Positions 8,217-20,382 of a stretch of DNA of 64,000 nt are shown here, one piece after another (positions within the stretch are counted from its first letter, which is position 1; each line of letters opens with the position of its first letter). The stretch is from Desulfovibrio porci (GTDB lineage: Bacteria > Desulfobacterota > Desulfovibrionia > Desulfovibrionales > Desulfovibrionaceae). Location of the stretch: positions 124,001 through 188,000 of the forward strand of contig NZ_VUMH01000001.1 of the NCBI RefSeq assembly GCF_009696265.1, given 5' to 3'. Below the pieces are notes generated by a model. That model did not search any database and was not told where the DNA came from. It saw nothing but the letters and a program-made list of their open reading frames with translations. The position numbers and the translations under genes are program-made.

Positions 8217-9062
8217 ATGGATCTTATGGAACTGACATTGTGGGATGCCTCTCGCGCCAATGCCGACGCCTACGGAGCGAAAATCCCTTGGGATGAGCCG
8301 GACTTCAGCCGCAGGATGCTCGAAAATCACCTGAACCAGGAACACGATTGGGCCAGCAGACGCGGCTCGATCATTGCCTCGCACGTGGCCTGGATTGCTG
8401 CACAGTTATCCCAGCCTTCCCGGATACTGGATATGGGTTGCGGTCCGGGTCTGTACACGCAGGCCCTGGCTGAGCGGAAACATCACTGCGTCGGCGTGGA
8501 CTTTTCGCCCGCCTCCATAGACTACGCCCGGCAACAGGGCGCGCGCTGCGATCCTAAGCCGGAATATATTCTTGAGGATATCCGCAACTACAGAAGCAAT
8601 CAAAAATTTGACTGCATCATCATGACCTTTGGTGAATTCAATACCTTCATCAGACAGGACGCCGCCATCATACTTGAAAATTGCGCCCATATGCTGCGTG
8701 AGAACGGTCTGTTGATCATGGAAACCCATACTTATGACGCGGTCCGCGCCATAGGCGAAGCCCCGGCCACTTGGCTGCGCTACGCGACGGGCCTTTTTTC
8801 CGCCAAACCGCATCTCTGCCTGCGGGAGAACAGCTGGAACGATGCCGATGCGAGCGCGCTGTCGCGCTATTTCATCATTGACGCGGCCAGCGCGGCGGTA
8901 CGGCAATACGCCTCTTTCATGCAGGCCTATCATTTTGAAACCTATGTGGAAATGCTCTCTGCGGCGGCCCTGCCCCTGCAGCGAATTCTCAGCGAAAAAG
9001 TCTGGAGTTGCGGGCAGGATTTCTGTAACAAACTGCAAACATTCCTCTGCCGGAAAATATAA
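8217..9062 (+). CDS. Class I SAM-dependent methyltransferase
   Basis: 281 residues, cytoplasmic. Rossmann motif I is ILDMGCGPGLYTQAL near residue 71, then VGVDFSPASIDYA and the motif around YILEDIRNYR, all typical of a small-molecule methyltransferase; the acceptor is unknown. ATG at 8217 follows AGGAGGG by only four bases; ATG at 8226 is an alternative. AT content is higher than in the flanking housekeeping genes. It forms a pair with the nucleotidyltransferase 31 bases downstream and lies between hairpins, suggesting a separately acquired module (inference). Confidence 0.85.
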   Translation: MDLMELTLWDASRANADAYGAKIPWDEPDFSRRMLENHLNQEHDWASRRGSIIASHVAWIAAQLSQPSRILDMGCGPGLYTQALAERKHHCVGVDFSPASIDYARQQGARCDPKPEYILEDIRNYRSNQKFDCIIMTFGEFNTFIRQDAAIILENCAHMLRENGLLIMETHTYDAVRAIGEAPATWLRYATGLFSAKPHLCLRENSWNDADASALSRYFIIDAASAAVRQYASFMQAYHFETYVEMLSAAALPLQRILSEKVWSCGQDFCNKLQTFLCRKI

Positions 9063-9093
9063 CCCTGCGCGACAGCAGCAAAGGAAGCCGCTG

Positions 9094-9768
9094 ATGATCG
9101 AAACACAATCCTGGCTGGCCGAGGCGTTGCTCCGCCTGAAAGAGGCCTTCGGCCCACGCCTTGCATATCTGGGCCTGCAAGGCAGTTACCGCCGGGGAGA
9201 AGCCACCGAGGCCAGCGACATTGATCTCGTCGTTCTTCTGGACACGGTCGAACTGGCTGATCTTGACGTCTACCGGAGCATTGTTCACGCCTTGCCCGAA
9301 GGACACAAGGCCTGCGGCTTTATCAGCGGCACCGAAGAGTTCTTTCATTGGCCCCGGCATGAGCTCTTTCCCTTCAAAATGGATACCAAGGACTGTTACG
9401 GCCTGCTGGACGACTTCCTTCCGCCCGTAAGCAGGAAAGATGTGCGGGAGGGAGCCGGAATCGGCGCAGCCGCCCTGTTGCATCTGCTCACGCACAGTTA
9501 TCTGTACGCCGGAGCCGGGGACAGACCCGCCATTCTGAAAGGCGCCTGCAAATCCGCCTTCTTCGTCATGCAGGTTGTGCATTATCTGACATCCGGCGTC
9601 TATTGCACGAGCAAAAAAGAACTGCTTAGCCGCCTGGAGGGTCCGGAAAAAGAAATCATCGTCGCTGGACTGGATTTTCCCGCCTGGCTGGCCGCTCATA
9701 CGGAACAGGAAGCGTTCGGCATGCTCCGCGATTGGTGCCGCAGGGTTATGATTCAAATCAGCGCATAG
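9094..9768 (+). CDS. Nucleotidyltransferase domain protein (pol-beta superfamily)
   Basis: 224 residues from ATG at 9094, preceded by AAGGAAG. GLQGSYRRGEATEASDIDLV near 24-43 is the GSxxRG...DxDL signature of pol-beta-type nucleotidyltransferases, the two aspartates being metal ligands. The rest is helical, like stand-alone members related to antibiotic adenylyltransferases and MNT-type proteins; no HEPN toxin gene is next to it. The substrate cannot be told. Cotranscribed with the methyltransferase; similar stand-alone proteins are common in gut Firmicutes (recollection, not a search), which would fit transfer. Confidence 0.8.
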   Translation: MIETQSWLAEALLRLKEAFGPRLAYLGLQGSYRRGEATEASDIDLVVLLDTVELADLDVYRSIVHALPEGHKACGFISGTEEFFHWPRHELFPFKMDTKDCYGLLDDFLPPVSRKDVREGAGIGAAALLHLLTHSYLYAGAGDRPAILKGACKSAFFVMQVVHYLTSGVYCTSKKELLSRLEGPEKEIIVAGLDFPAWLAAHTEQEAFGMLRDWCRRVMIQISA

Positions 9769-9812
9769 ATTGCGGGGCGGCGGAGATGGTGTCATCTCCG
9801 CCGCCCCGCAAT
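9769..9812. terminator. Long hairpin between convergent genes
   Basis: A perfect 20-base stem (arm starting ATTGCGGGGCGG) with loop GTGT, beginning right after the nucleotidyltransferase stop. It is symmetrical and serves both converging transcripts, though neither side has a strong T-run. Confidence 0.7.
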
Positions 9813-9844
9813 CCCAATCGGAAACGGATTCACCGTGCAATGTT

Positions 9845-10624
9845 CTAAAGAAACAACTCCGGCTCCCGGCGCGCCAGACACTTGCTCTCCAGCATTTCAC
9901 GAATCTTTGCCGTCCCCGGATCATCAAAAAATTTGGCGTCTTCCGGGCAGAATTTGACGCAGGCGCGGCAGCGGATGCAGCCCGCAGCCACCACAGCGGG
10001 ATCATCCTTGCTGATAACGCCCATGGGACAGCCCGCCACGCAGATCATGCACTGGGTACAGGCATCCGTGGTCTTGGGTCGGACATCGGCCGCAGGGCCG
10101 CGTTCCTTGTAAGGCCGCTTGCCTTTGACGGATACTGGCGCTGGATTGCCCGCCGCGATTTTGGCGGCCGCGCGCTTGGCGAAATCCGTCAGCACGCGCG
10201 TGTCTTCGGCATCGGGTCGGCCCGCGCCCACGGTGGGGGCCACGGAATGTTCGGCGATGAAAGCCCCGGCCGCCGCCACAGTAAAGCCCCGGCGCGTAAG
10301 CAGGTCGGCGGCTTCCAGCAGGGCGTCGTCATAGTCCCGGTTGCCGTAGACAGCCGCGATAACCGCTGTCGCGCCATTGCCCCGCAAGCGGGACAACGGG
10401 GCCTCCAGGACCTGCGGCACGCGTCCCCCATACACCGGAAAGGCAAAAACCAGAACATCATCGGGGCCGCAGTCCAGACTCTTTTCCCGGTCAAGCGGGA
10501 ACGTCAGATCCCGGCTTTCCTGAGACTTACCCAGCGCGGCGGTCAGGCTCTCGCCCAAAACCAGCGCAATTTTCCGACTGCTGTGGGTAGGGCTGAAAAA
10601 AAGAGTGCGTAGGGTTCCGTTCAT
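9845..10624 (-). CDS. EFR1-type flavodoxin-ferredoxin fusion
   Basis: 259 residues, start ATG at 10624 with AGGAGG. The N-terminal ~165 residues look like a flavodoxin fold (FFSPTHSSRKIA as FMN-phosphate loop, VFAFPVYGGRVP). The C-terminus carries two [4Fe-4S] motifs, CTQCMICVAGCP and CIRCRACVKFCP. Such EFR1-family proteins are assumed to be electron carriers in anaerobes; the partner is unknown. No signal peptide. It is a single gene converging on the nucleotidyltransferase. Confidence 0.85.
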   Translation of the reverse strand: MNGTLRTLFFSPTHSSRKIALVLGESLTAALGKSQESRDLTFPLDREKSLDCGPDDVLVFAFPVYGGRVPQVLEAPLSRLRGNGATAVIAAVYGNRDYDDALLEAADLLTRRGFTVAAAGAFIAEHSVAPTVGAGRPDAEDTRVLTDFAKRAAAKIAAGNPAPVSVKGKRPYKERGPAADVRPKTTDACTQCMICVAGCPMGVISKDDPAVVAAGCIRCRACVKFCPEDAKFFDDPGTAKIREMLESKCLARREPELFL

Positions 10625-10687
10625 ACTGCCTCCTGCAACCGCGTGACGTTACGGCACGTTCAGAAATTTTTTGCGCAAAACGCATAC

Positions 10688-10706
10688 GGGCCGGAAAATC
10701 CGGCCC
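10688..10706 (-). terminator. Hairpin between the small lipoprotein gene and the EFR1 gene
   Basis: GGGCCGGA, TTT, TCCGGCCC on the minus strand: eight base pairs but no adjacent T-run. It probably ends or attenuates the transcript of the lipoprotein gene upstream. Confidence 0.45.
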
Positions 10707-10767
10707 GCTGCTCAATTTTTACCGGGCACACGTCACACGGCGTCGCCCGAAACCATGGCTGCGAAGC

Positions 10768-11010
10768 TTACCAGCGGTAATTCTTGTCCTGCTGGTGGCC
10801 CACAATACCACCGGCCAAAGCGCCCACACCGGCGCCGGCCAAAGCGCCCCAACCGGCTGCGCCGCCGGAGATGGCCGCAATGCCCGCGCCGCCCAGCGCG
10901 CCCAAGGCCGCGCCGCTGGCAACGCCCTGCTGGGTGCGGCTCATATTGGTGCAGCCGATGCCGGTGGCGAACATCATGGCCATCAGGCCCACAATCAAAA
11001 CTTTTTTCAT
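10768..11010 (-). CDS. Small glycine-zipper lipoprotein
   Basis: 80 residues from ATG at 11010, preceded by AGGAG. MKKVLIVGLMAMMFATGIGC is a lipoprotein signal peptide ending in a lipobox (TGIGC), so the mature protein starts at Cys20. The mature part is glycine- and alanine-rich (GAALGALGGAGIAA, GALAGAGVGALAGGIVG), the glycine-zipper pattern of small outer-membrane lipoproteins of the YMGG/Rickettsia 17 kDa type. Ends DKNYRW. Function is unknown; such proteins are thought to act in envelope integrity. A secreted protein gene lies just upstream. Confidence 0.8.
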   Translation of the reverse strand: MKKVLIVGLMAMMFATGIGCTNMSRTQQGVASGAALGALGGAGIAAISGGAAGWGALAGAGVGALAGGIVGHQQDKNYRW

Positions 11011-11059
11011 ATTTTTTTCTCCTGATAAAAGGCTGACGCGCACGGTCAGCGTACAGGCG

Positions 11060-11491
11060 CTACTTCGCGGCGGCAAGACGCGGCGCGATAAGTTCATACC
11101 AGATAACGCTCAACACCGGCCGGTCAAGGCTCTTGGGATTGGCCGCGTACCACTCGTCCACCATCTTGATGATCTCGGCGCGCTTGACGTCCTTGAAGGC
11201 CTTCATCCAGCCCTTTTCAAAGGGCGACAGCGTGTACACCGGGCGTTTGCCAGCTTTGGCGGCCTTTTCCGCCACCTTGGCATTGACGAAATATTCCACG
11301 GTGATGGCCGACTCCACGCCGAACAGGAAAGCGGCTTTATTGGATTCGGTGGTTTTTTCCCATACGGCGCCGGTGAACTGGTCCACCGGATTGCCCATGC
11401 CCGCGGCATCGCTGCTTTCCGCCGCCTGCGCATTGACGCAGGCCAAGGCGAGAACCAGAGCCAGACCAAGGCTCAGAATCGATTTCTTCAC
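11060..11491 (-). CDS. Secreted protein of unknown function
   Basis: 143 residues; start is GTG at 11491 with AAGGAG eight bases upstream. MKKSILSLGLALVLALACV plus NAQA-AE is a cleavable signal peptide, so the mature protein (about 120 residues) is periplasmic. It is alpha-helical and charged, with two tryptophan-containing stretches (EKGWMKAF and VDEWYAANP), and no cysteine remains after cleavage. I do not recognise a family. It lies 49 bases before the lipoprotein gene on the same strand and may share its transcript. Confidence 0.7.
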   Translation of the reverse strand: MKKSILSLGLALVLALACVNAQAAESSDAAGMGNPVDQFTGAVWEKTTESNKAAFLFGVESAITVEYFVNAKVAEKAAKAGKRPVYTLSPFEKGWMKAFKDVKRAEIIKMVDEWYAANPKSLDRPVLSVIWYELIAPRLAAAK

Positions 11492-11586
11492 GCGAAGCTC
11501 CTTTTATGTTGTGGTCATGGCGGCCGATGCCGCCGTCGCTCCCTGGCCGCTCGCGACAGTCGGGGAGCGCCCCGCTCTTTCAACTC

Positions 11587-11732
11587 AGAGCAGATTAACT
11601 TTAAGAATGTACATCCTTAAAGTTTGAAGACGCCCACTTTGACGCTTACCTGCGCAAATAAATTGCGCTTACGCCTTTGTGGCGGGCGGCTGCTTTCGCA
11701 ACCGCCAGAGCCATTTCAAATAAAATTGCTCT
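11587..11732 (+). repeat. Dispersed ~146-base repeat, copy A
   Basis: Bounded by AGAGCA and TGCTCT. Just inside the left end is a palindrome of the form TTAAGNATGTACATNCTTAA. The right half has a GGCGG...CCGCC hairpin next to the block GCGCTTACGCCTTTGTGGCG. Copies B (28975-29118, inverted) and C (48700-48846, same orientation) share termini, hairpins and this block. No reading frame and no target duplication could be seen. It fills most of the 299-base gap between the secreted-protein gene and carA. Confidence 0.8.
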
Positions 11733-11790
11733 AGGCTTAGTGTATCCTCAACAGCCGGGCCATATCAAGCATTTTCCAAAGACGGACGGT

Positions 11791-12921
11791 TCAGGCCCCC
11801 ACGGCCTTGCCGATCATCTCCCGGAAGCGGCTGAAAAGATAATTGCCGTCGCGCGGGCCCGCCGCAGCCTCGGGGTGGTATTGCAGGCTCATGACCGGCA
11901 GCGTTTTGTGACGCAGGCCCTCCAGAGTGTGATCGTTGAGATTGACGTGGGTGGCCTCCACATCGGCCACGCCGTCCAGCACCACATGGAAGCCGTGGTT
12001 CTGCGAGGAAATCTCAATGCGCCCGGTGGTCAGATCCTTGACCGGATGGTTGCAGCCGTGATGCCCGAACTTGAGTTTGTCCGTGCTGCCGCCCAGGGCA
12101 TGGCCGATAAGCTGATGGCCGAGGCAGATGCCCGTGACCGGGAAAATCTTGATCAGATCCCGCACCACGGCGATTTCCCCGGTCAGCGTGGCCGGGTCGC
12201 CGGGGCCGTTGGAGAGAAAAACCCCTTGCGCGCCGCTGGCCTTGGCCGCCTGCGCGCTGAAAGCGGGCGGCACGGCCAGGGGTTCGAAGCCCGCCGCGCA
12301 CAGATGCCGCAGGATATTCCACTTGATGCCGAAGTCATAGACCAGCAGGGGCAGGCCCGTCCCTCGCCAGGCGTACGCGCCATCAGGGCTGAAGACGGCC
12401 TTCTGCGGGGCGTTGTCGTACCAGGCGTAAGGTTCTTTGGCGGCCACAAAGGGCACCAGATTCCGACCCTTCATGGTGGGCAGAGCCAGGGCCTTTTCCC
12501 GCAGCGCGCGCGGATCCGTCTCACGGGTGGAAATGATCCCGCGCATGGCCCCGTTGATGCGCAGGTGGCGGGTCAGCGCGCGGGTGTCCAGCCCTTCCAT
12601 GCCCGGTTTTTCATGGCGCTTCAGAAAAGCGGGCAAGGACATGGTGGCCCGCCAGTTGGAGGGCTTTTTGCAGCACTCCTTGACCAGCAGGGCGTCGGCA
12701 TGTATCGCGGCGGATTCCATGTCCTCTCGCGAAATGCCGTAATTGCCGATGAGCGGATAGGTCATGCAGACCATCTGCCCGTAATAGGAGGGATCGGTGA
12801 GCACTTCCTGATAGCCGGTCATGCCCGTGGTAAAAATCACCTCTCCGCCGGTTTCGAAGTCGCCGGTAAAGGATTTGCCTTCCAGCGTGAACCCGTCTTC
12901 CAGCACCAGCAATGCTTTCAT
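11791..12921 (-). CDS. carA: Carbamoyl phosphate synthase small subunit (glutaminase)
   Basis: Class I glutamine amidotransferase subunit: it releases ammonia from glutamine and channels it to CarB for carbamoyl phosphate, used for arginine and pyrimidines. 376 residues, ATG at 12921. [21 protein letters not shown] N-terminal domain; catalytic cysteine in GICLGHQL and His-Glu in YHPEA complete the triad. It follows carB by 3 bases on the same strand; most bacteria have carA first. Start site has GGGGG just upstream inside the end of carB. Confidence 0.96.
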   Translation of the reverse strand: MKALLVLEDGFTLEGKSFTGDFETGGEVIFTTGMTGYQEVLTDPSYYGQMVCMTYPLIGNYGISREDMESAAIHADALLVKECCKKPSNWRATMSLPAFLKRHEKPGMEGLDTRALTRHLRINGAMRGIISTRETDPRALREKALALPTMKGRNLVPFVAAKEPYAWYDNAPQKAVFSPDGAYAWRGTGLPLLVYDFGIKWNILRHLCAAGFEPLAVPPAFSAQAAKASGAQGVFLSNGPGDPATLTGEIAVVRDLIKIFPVTGICLGHQLIGHALGGSTDKLKFGHHGCNHPVKDLTTGRIEISSQNHGFHVVLDGVADVEATHVNLNDHTLEGLRHKTLPVMSLQYHPEAAAGPRDGNYLFSRFREMIGKAVGA

Positions 12922-12924
12922 AAC

Positions 12925-16167
<3,243 letters not shown>

Positions 16168-16268
16168 GGGGTATTCCTGCGGATTTTTGGAGAATCAAAA
16201 ATAATAACGAGCACTGCCGCACCGTGTAGCTCAAAACGATTATTTATACGTTATATCGAGTCTGTAAG

Positions 16269-18218
16269 TCAAGATTTTTCCTGAACCTGATGCAGCGCCA
16301 GAACTATCCGCCGCGCCGCTTCCGCCAGGTCCTCCCCGGCATGGTCGGCGCGCACGGTGGCCCGCAGCCGGGCAGCCCCCCGGGGCACCGAAGGATAGCG
16401 GATGGCCGAAAGATACAAACCCGCGTCAAACAGCTCGCGCGCCGCGTCCACAGCCTTTTTCTCATCTCCGACGATCAGGGGCACGATAGCGCTTGCCGAG
16501 CGCGCCGCCACGCCCCCTTCCCGCAGGCGGGCGCAGAAAAAGGCCGTATTTTCCCGCAGACGGCGCACGCGTTCCGGTTCGCGACAAAGGATGTCCAGCG
16601 CCTCAAGGGCGGCGGCCACCGGCGCGGCCGACAAAGCGGTGGAAAAAATAAAGCTGCGCGCGCTGTTTTTCAGATATTCAATAAGCCGCGCGTTACCGCA
16701 GACAAAACCGCCCTCGCTCCCCAGAGCCTTGCTCAGGGTGCCCACCGTAACGTCCGGCGCGGCGGCCAGGCCGAAATGCTCCGCCGCGCCGCGTCCCGTG
16801 GCCCCCAGAACGCCGGTGGCGTGCGCCTCGTCTATCATGGAAAGAAAACCGTAGCGGTCGGCGATGCGCAGCAGCTCCGGCAGGGGAACCAGATCCCCGT
16901 CCATGCTGAACACCGCGTCTCTGACGATCAGACCCCGGCGGCCCGCATGAAGGCGGGCTCTGGCCTCCAGATCTTCCATGTCGTTATGGCGGTAGACGAC
17001 GATCTCGGCCCGGCTCTGGCGGCAGCCGTCAATGATGCTGGCATGGTTCAGCTCGTCGCTGAAAATCACGTCGCCCTTGCCGCAAAGAGTCGTGATGACG
17101 CCCACGTTGGCCATGTAGCCGGTGTTGAAGAGCAGCGCGGCCTCCGCATGCTTGAAGGGCGCCAGCCGCCGCTCCAGTTCGTCGTGCAGTTCCAGAGCGC
17201 CCGTGGTCAGGCGGGAGCCCCCGCTGCCCGCGCCGTACGCGGCGAGAGCCTCGGCGGCGCGGGCCTTGACCCGCGCGTCATCGGCCAGGCCAAGATAGTC
17301 GTTGGAGGCCAGCAGCAGCACATCCCGGCCTTCGCAGCGCACGCGCGGCCCCGGAGCCGATCCCATCGCCCGGATGTTGCGGCGCAGGCCGCCCGCGCTC
17401 AGGCGCTCCAGACCTTCGTCCAGAAAGGCCCATTTGTCCGGGCCGGCGGGCGCGGAGGACGCGTTGGGCGCGCCGAATCCGGGCGCGGCCGGAATGTTCT
17501 CCACCAGCACAGGACGGCGCTCAATGAAATCCAGAGTAGCGGCCAGTTCCGCCCTGGGTCCCCGGTACAGAAAAATGCGTCCGCCCTCGAGCGAACCCGG
17601 CGTCTTCATCTGGGCAATGCGCACGTAGCCCAGCTCACGCGACGCCACATAGCCCGTCACATAGTCCGGATCGTCCGAAATGCAGATTTCGGCCAGGATG
17701 TTGGGGGCGTGGGCCACCTTGGAGGCCAGCACCATGGCCTCCTGATAATGGTTTTTCCCCGCAGCGTCCGCCGCCGCAACCTCTGCCCCGTCCATGCAGG
17801 TGGCGCGGACGCCGCGCCTTTTGTCCGGCTCCAGCCGTTCCAGGCTGTCGGCGTCCAGCAGCATGGCCCCGCGCAGTCCCCCGGCTTCGCGCAGCAGAGC
17901 CAGCACGGCTTGCGGATCGGCCACCCCGGCCCGCGCAAGCAGCCCGGCGGCCAGCCGCAGGCCTTCGGCGGGGTCCGCGCAATCCAGCGCGCGCACGGGC
18001 AGGGCGGGCAGGCGAAGGCAGGCGGATTCCGGCACGGCCTCTATCTTGATGTTGGTGAAGTCGGGACGGCCCTTGCCGTGGTTCTGGGCGCGACTCACGA
18101 GAGCGCTCACCAAACCGGGGACGTCCCCGGCCCTGACAATGCGTTCCGCGCCGGAAATATGCTCTTCCCCGTCCCGCGTCCTCCGGCTGGCGCGCATTTT
18201 TACGCTGAACAAATTCAT
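16269..18218 (-). CDS. Bifunctional BioW-BioF: pimeloyl-CoA ligase fused to 8-amino-7-oxononanoate synthase
   Basis: 649 residues from ATG at 18218 (CAGGA upstream). Residues 1-245 match BioW, 6-carboxyhexanoate-CoA ligase ([20 protein letters not shown], then RGVRATCMD and [17 protein letters not shown]). A proline/alanine-rich linker at about 245-261 leads to BioF (262-649), a PLP enzyme condensing pimeloyl-CoA with L-alanine; [10 protein letters not shown] lies near 463 and the PLP lysine is K497 in TLSKALG. One chain would carry out the first two steps from free pimelate to biotin. No other biotin gene lies in the window. Confidence 0.9.
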   Translation of the reverse strand: MNLFSVKMRASRRTRDGEEHISGAERIVRAGDVPGLVSALVSRAQNHGKGRPDFTNIKIEAVPESACLRLPALPVRALDCADPAEGLRLAAGLLARAGVADPQAVLALLREAGGLRGAMLLDADSLERLEPDKRRGVRATCMDGAEVAAADAAGKNHYQEAMVLASKVAHAPNILAEICISDDPDYVTGYVASRELGYVRIAQMKTPGSLEGGRIFLYRGPRAELAATLDFIERRPVLVENIPAAPGFGAPNASSAPAGPDKWAFLDEGLERLSAGGLRRNIRAMGSAPGPRVRCEGRDVLLLASNDYLGLADDARVKARAAEALAAYGAGSGGSRLTTGALELHDELERRLAPFKHAEAALLFNTGYMANVGVITTLCGKGDVIFSDELNHASIIDGCRQSRAEIVVYRHNDMEDLEARARLHAGRRGLIVRDAVFSMDGDLVPLPELLRIADRYGFLSMIDEAHATGVLGATGRGAAEHFGLAAAPDVTVGTLSKALGSEGGFVCGNARLIEYLKNSARSFIFSTALSAAPVAAALEALDILCREPERVRRLRENTAFFCARLREGGVAARSASAIVPLIVGDEKKAVDAARELFDAGLYLSAIRYPSVPRGAARLRATVRADHAGEDLAEAARRIVLALHQVQEKS

Positions 18219-18330
18219 CCGCTGTCCTGTATTCACTGGCATTTCATTTCGCCCGGCATTCCGGCGCGGGCAACCGCAGGATGCCGGATTTGCGCCTTCC
18301 GGTCCAGCGGCGCAACGGGAAGCGCGCCGC

Positions 18331-18363
18331 AAAAAGCCGGGCCGCGTGTACGGTCCGGCTTTA
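18331..18363 (-). terminator. Terminator after the secreted-protein gene at 18400
   Basis: On the minus strand AAAGCCGG(A)CCG and CGG(C)CCGGCTTT pair with one mismatch and are followed by TTTTTG. It separates that gene from bioWF downstream. Confidence 0.7.
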
Positions 18364-18399
18364 TGAAGGCCTTCCCCCGCGCGGGGCGGGAATTAGAAT

Positions 18400-18885
18400 T
18401 TAAAACTTGGGAAAGAGCTTGGCGTCCACCGGCTTCAGGCCTTTGAGCAGGGCCTCGCCATTGTCCAGGGAGCTGCCGAGCACCGTGGTCACGGCAAATT
18501 CCTTGCCGTTGGAGCCGAACCAGGACATGCCCTTGCCCTGCCCCTGGCTGAACGAACTCACATACAGGCCGTCCTTTTCCACGGGATCGCTGGGCGACAT
18601 GCCGCCGCTCTTCATATTGGCCACGGTCTGGGTGGCCGCGTCCTTGGCGGACATGGAATTGGCCACCACCGTGACGGTCACGGCGGTGCCGTCCTTGGTA
18701 TTGACGAACAGGGCCATCAGCGCGCCCTGGGCTTCCTGCACGGGCTGGGGCTGGGTCCAGTCGGCGGGCAGATCAATGCTGAAATATTTGGTCTTCACTT
18801 CCACGGCCTGAGCCGGGACGGCCAGGGAAGCAGCCAGCACAACAGCCGCCAACGCCAGGGAAACCCTGCCGAAAAACTGCAACAT
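18400..18885 (-). CDS. Secreted protein of unknown function
   Basis: 161 residues from ATG at 18885, chosen because AAGGAG lies eight bases upstream; earlier in-frame starts lack a site. LQFFGRVSLALAAVVLAASL and AVPAQA-VE form a signal peptide. The mature part (KYFSIDLPADWTQPQP... VNTKDGTAVTVTVVANSMSAKDAATQTVANMK) resembles small periplasmic beta-rich proteins seen in many proteobacteria, but I cannot name a family. Monocistronic, with its own terminator. Confidence 0.7.
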   Translation of the reverse strand: MLQFFGRVSLALAAVVLAASLAVPAQAVEVKTKYFSIDLPADWTQPQPVQEAQGALMALFVNTKDGTAVTVTVVANSMSAKDAATQTVANMKSGGMSPSDPVEKDGLYVSSFSQGQGKGMSWFGSNGKEFAVTTVLGSSLDNGEALLKGLKPVDAKLFPKF

Positions 18886-19098
18886 GATCATCTCCTTAAA
18901 AAAAGAAAAAATGTAAATACGCCGCGATATTGCGTCTGAGCCAGAGCTAAACCTATCTTTCCGCTCTGACAAGCAAAAAAAAAACGCAACCGGAAAAACT
19001 TTTCCCAACGCGCGCCCCGGCGGCCGGCGGCTTCAGGGCTTGCGCCCCGGCGCATTTTGGGCAATACTAACCCCCCGAATCCACAAGGGGGCTCTACA

Positions 19099-20304
19099 AT
19101 GCAGAAGATCAAAAAAGTCGTGCTCGCCTATTCCGGCGGGCTGGATACATCCGTAATTCTCAAATGGCTGATCACCGCCTACCAGTGCGAAGTGATCACC
19201 GTCACCGCCGACCTGGGCCAGCCCGAGGATCTTTCTGGCGTGGAGGAAAAAGCGCTGAAAACCGGCGCTTCCAAAGCCTACGTGCTGGATCTGCGCGAGG
19301 AAATGGCCCGCGATTTCGTCTTTCCCATGATGCGCGGCGCGGCCCGCTATGAAAACCGTTACATGCTGGGCACCTCCATCGCCCGGCCCTGCATCACCAA
19401 AGCCCTCATCGACATTGCCCGCAAGGAAGGCGCCGACGCCATCGCACACGGCGCCACGGGCAAGGGCAACGATCAGGTGCGCTTCGAATTTTCCGCCAAG
19501 GCCCTAGCCCCGGAAATCCGGGTCATCGCGCCCTGGCGCGAGTGGGATCTCATGTCCCGCACGGCCCTGACCGCCTTTGCCGAAAAGCATGGCATCTTCA
19601 TATCCAGCGAGGCCAAGCGCTACAGCATGGACGCCAACATGCTGCACACCTCGTTTGAGGGTAGCGAGTTGGAAAATCCCGGCAACGCGCCGCACGAAAC
19701 CTGCCACGACCGCTGCGTGCCCGTGGAACAGGCTCCCGACGCGCCTGAAATCGTCGAAGTGGGCTTTGAGGCGGGCAATCCCGTTTCCGTCAACGGCGAA
19801 AAAATGTCGCCGTACACCATTATCAGCACCCTGGCCGAACTGGCGGGCAAGCACGGCATCGGACGCGACGACATGGTGGAAAACCGCTATGTGGGCATGA
19901 AGTGCCGCGGCGTGTACGAAAATCCGGCGGGCACCCTGCTCTTCGCCCTGCACCGCGACCTGGAAGGCATCTGCATGGACCGCGAGTTGCTGGGCATCCG
20001 CGACATGCTGGCCGTGCCCTATTCCCACGCCGTCTACAACGGCTACTGGTTCTCGCCCGAGCGCGAGGCCATGCAGGCCTTTTTCGACAAATCGCAGGAG
20101 ACGGTCACCGGCACCGCGCGCGCCAAGCTCTACAAGGGCGGCGTCTGGCCCCTGGCCCGCACCTCTCCTTACTCGCTCTTCTCCGAGGATCTGGCCACCT
20201 TTGAAGGCGGCGACTACGATCACAAGGACGCGGCGGGCTTCATCCGCCTCAACGGCCTGCGCCTGGGCATGTACGCGGCCATCAAGGACAAGCTCGGAAA
20301 ATAA
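19099..20304 (+). CDS. argG: Argininosuccinate synthase
   Basis: Cytoplasmic arginine biosynthesis enzyme: citrulline + aspartate + ATP to argininosuccinate. 401 residues from ATG at 19099 with AAGGGG upstream. The PP-loop [15 protein letters not shown] opens the protein; [15 protein letters not shown] and [15 protein letters not shown] are family blocks. Length is normal. argH follows 78 bases downstream. Confidence 0.97.
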   Translation: MQKIKKVVLAYSGGLDTSVILKWLITAYQCEVITVTADLGQPEDLSGVEEKALKTGASKAYVLDLREEMARDFVFPMMRGAARYENRYMLGTSIARPCITKALIDIARKEGADAIAHGATGKGNDQVRFEFSAKALAPEIRVIAPWREWDLMSRTALTAFAEKHGIFISSEAKRYSMDANMLHTSFEGSELENPGNAPHETCHDRCVPVEQAPDAPEIVEVGFEAGNPVSVNGEKMSPYTIISTLAELAGKHGIGRDDMVENRYVGMKCRGVYENPAGTLLFALHRDLEGICMDRELLGIRDMLAVPYSHAVYNGYWFSPEREAMQAFFDKSQETVTGTARAKLYKGGVWPLARTSPYSLFSEDLATFEGGDYDHKDAAGFIRLNGLRLGMYAAIKDKLGK

Positions 20305-20323
20305 CCCGCCCGGATGCGCATCC

Positions 20324-20359
20324 AAGGCCCCGCTCCCGCTTCGGCACGAGCGGGGCCTT
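20324..20359 (+). terminator. Hairpin between argG and argH
   Basis: AAGGCCCCGCTC and GAGCGGGGCCTT form a perfect 12-base stem around a 12-base loop; only three T residues follow. It would allow partial termination after argG, so argH may be made at a lower level, or it may stabilise the argG message. Confidence 0.6.
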
Positions 20360-20382
20360 TGCATAACCACGAGGAACACACG

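Noticed and set aside
9769-9812. CRISPR-like repeat
   Set aside because: A single hairpin; no repeated units with spacers were seen here or anywhere in the window.
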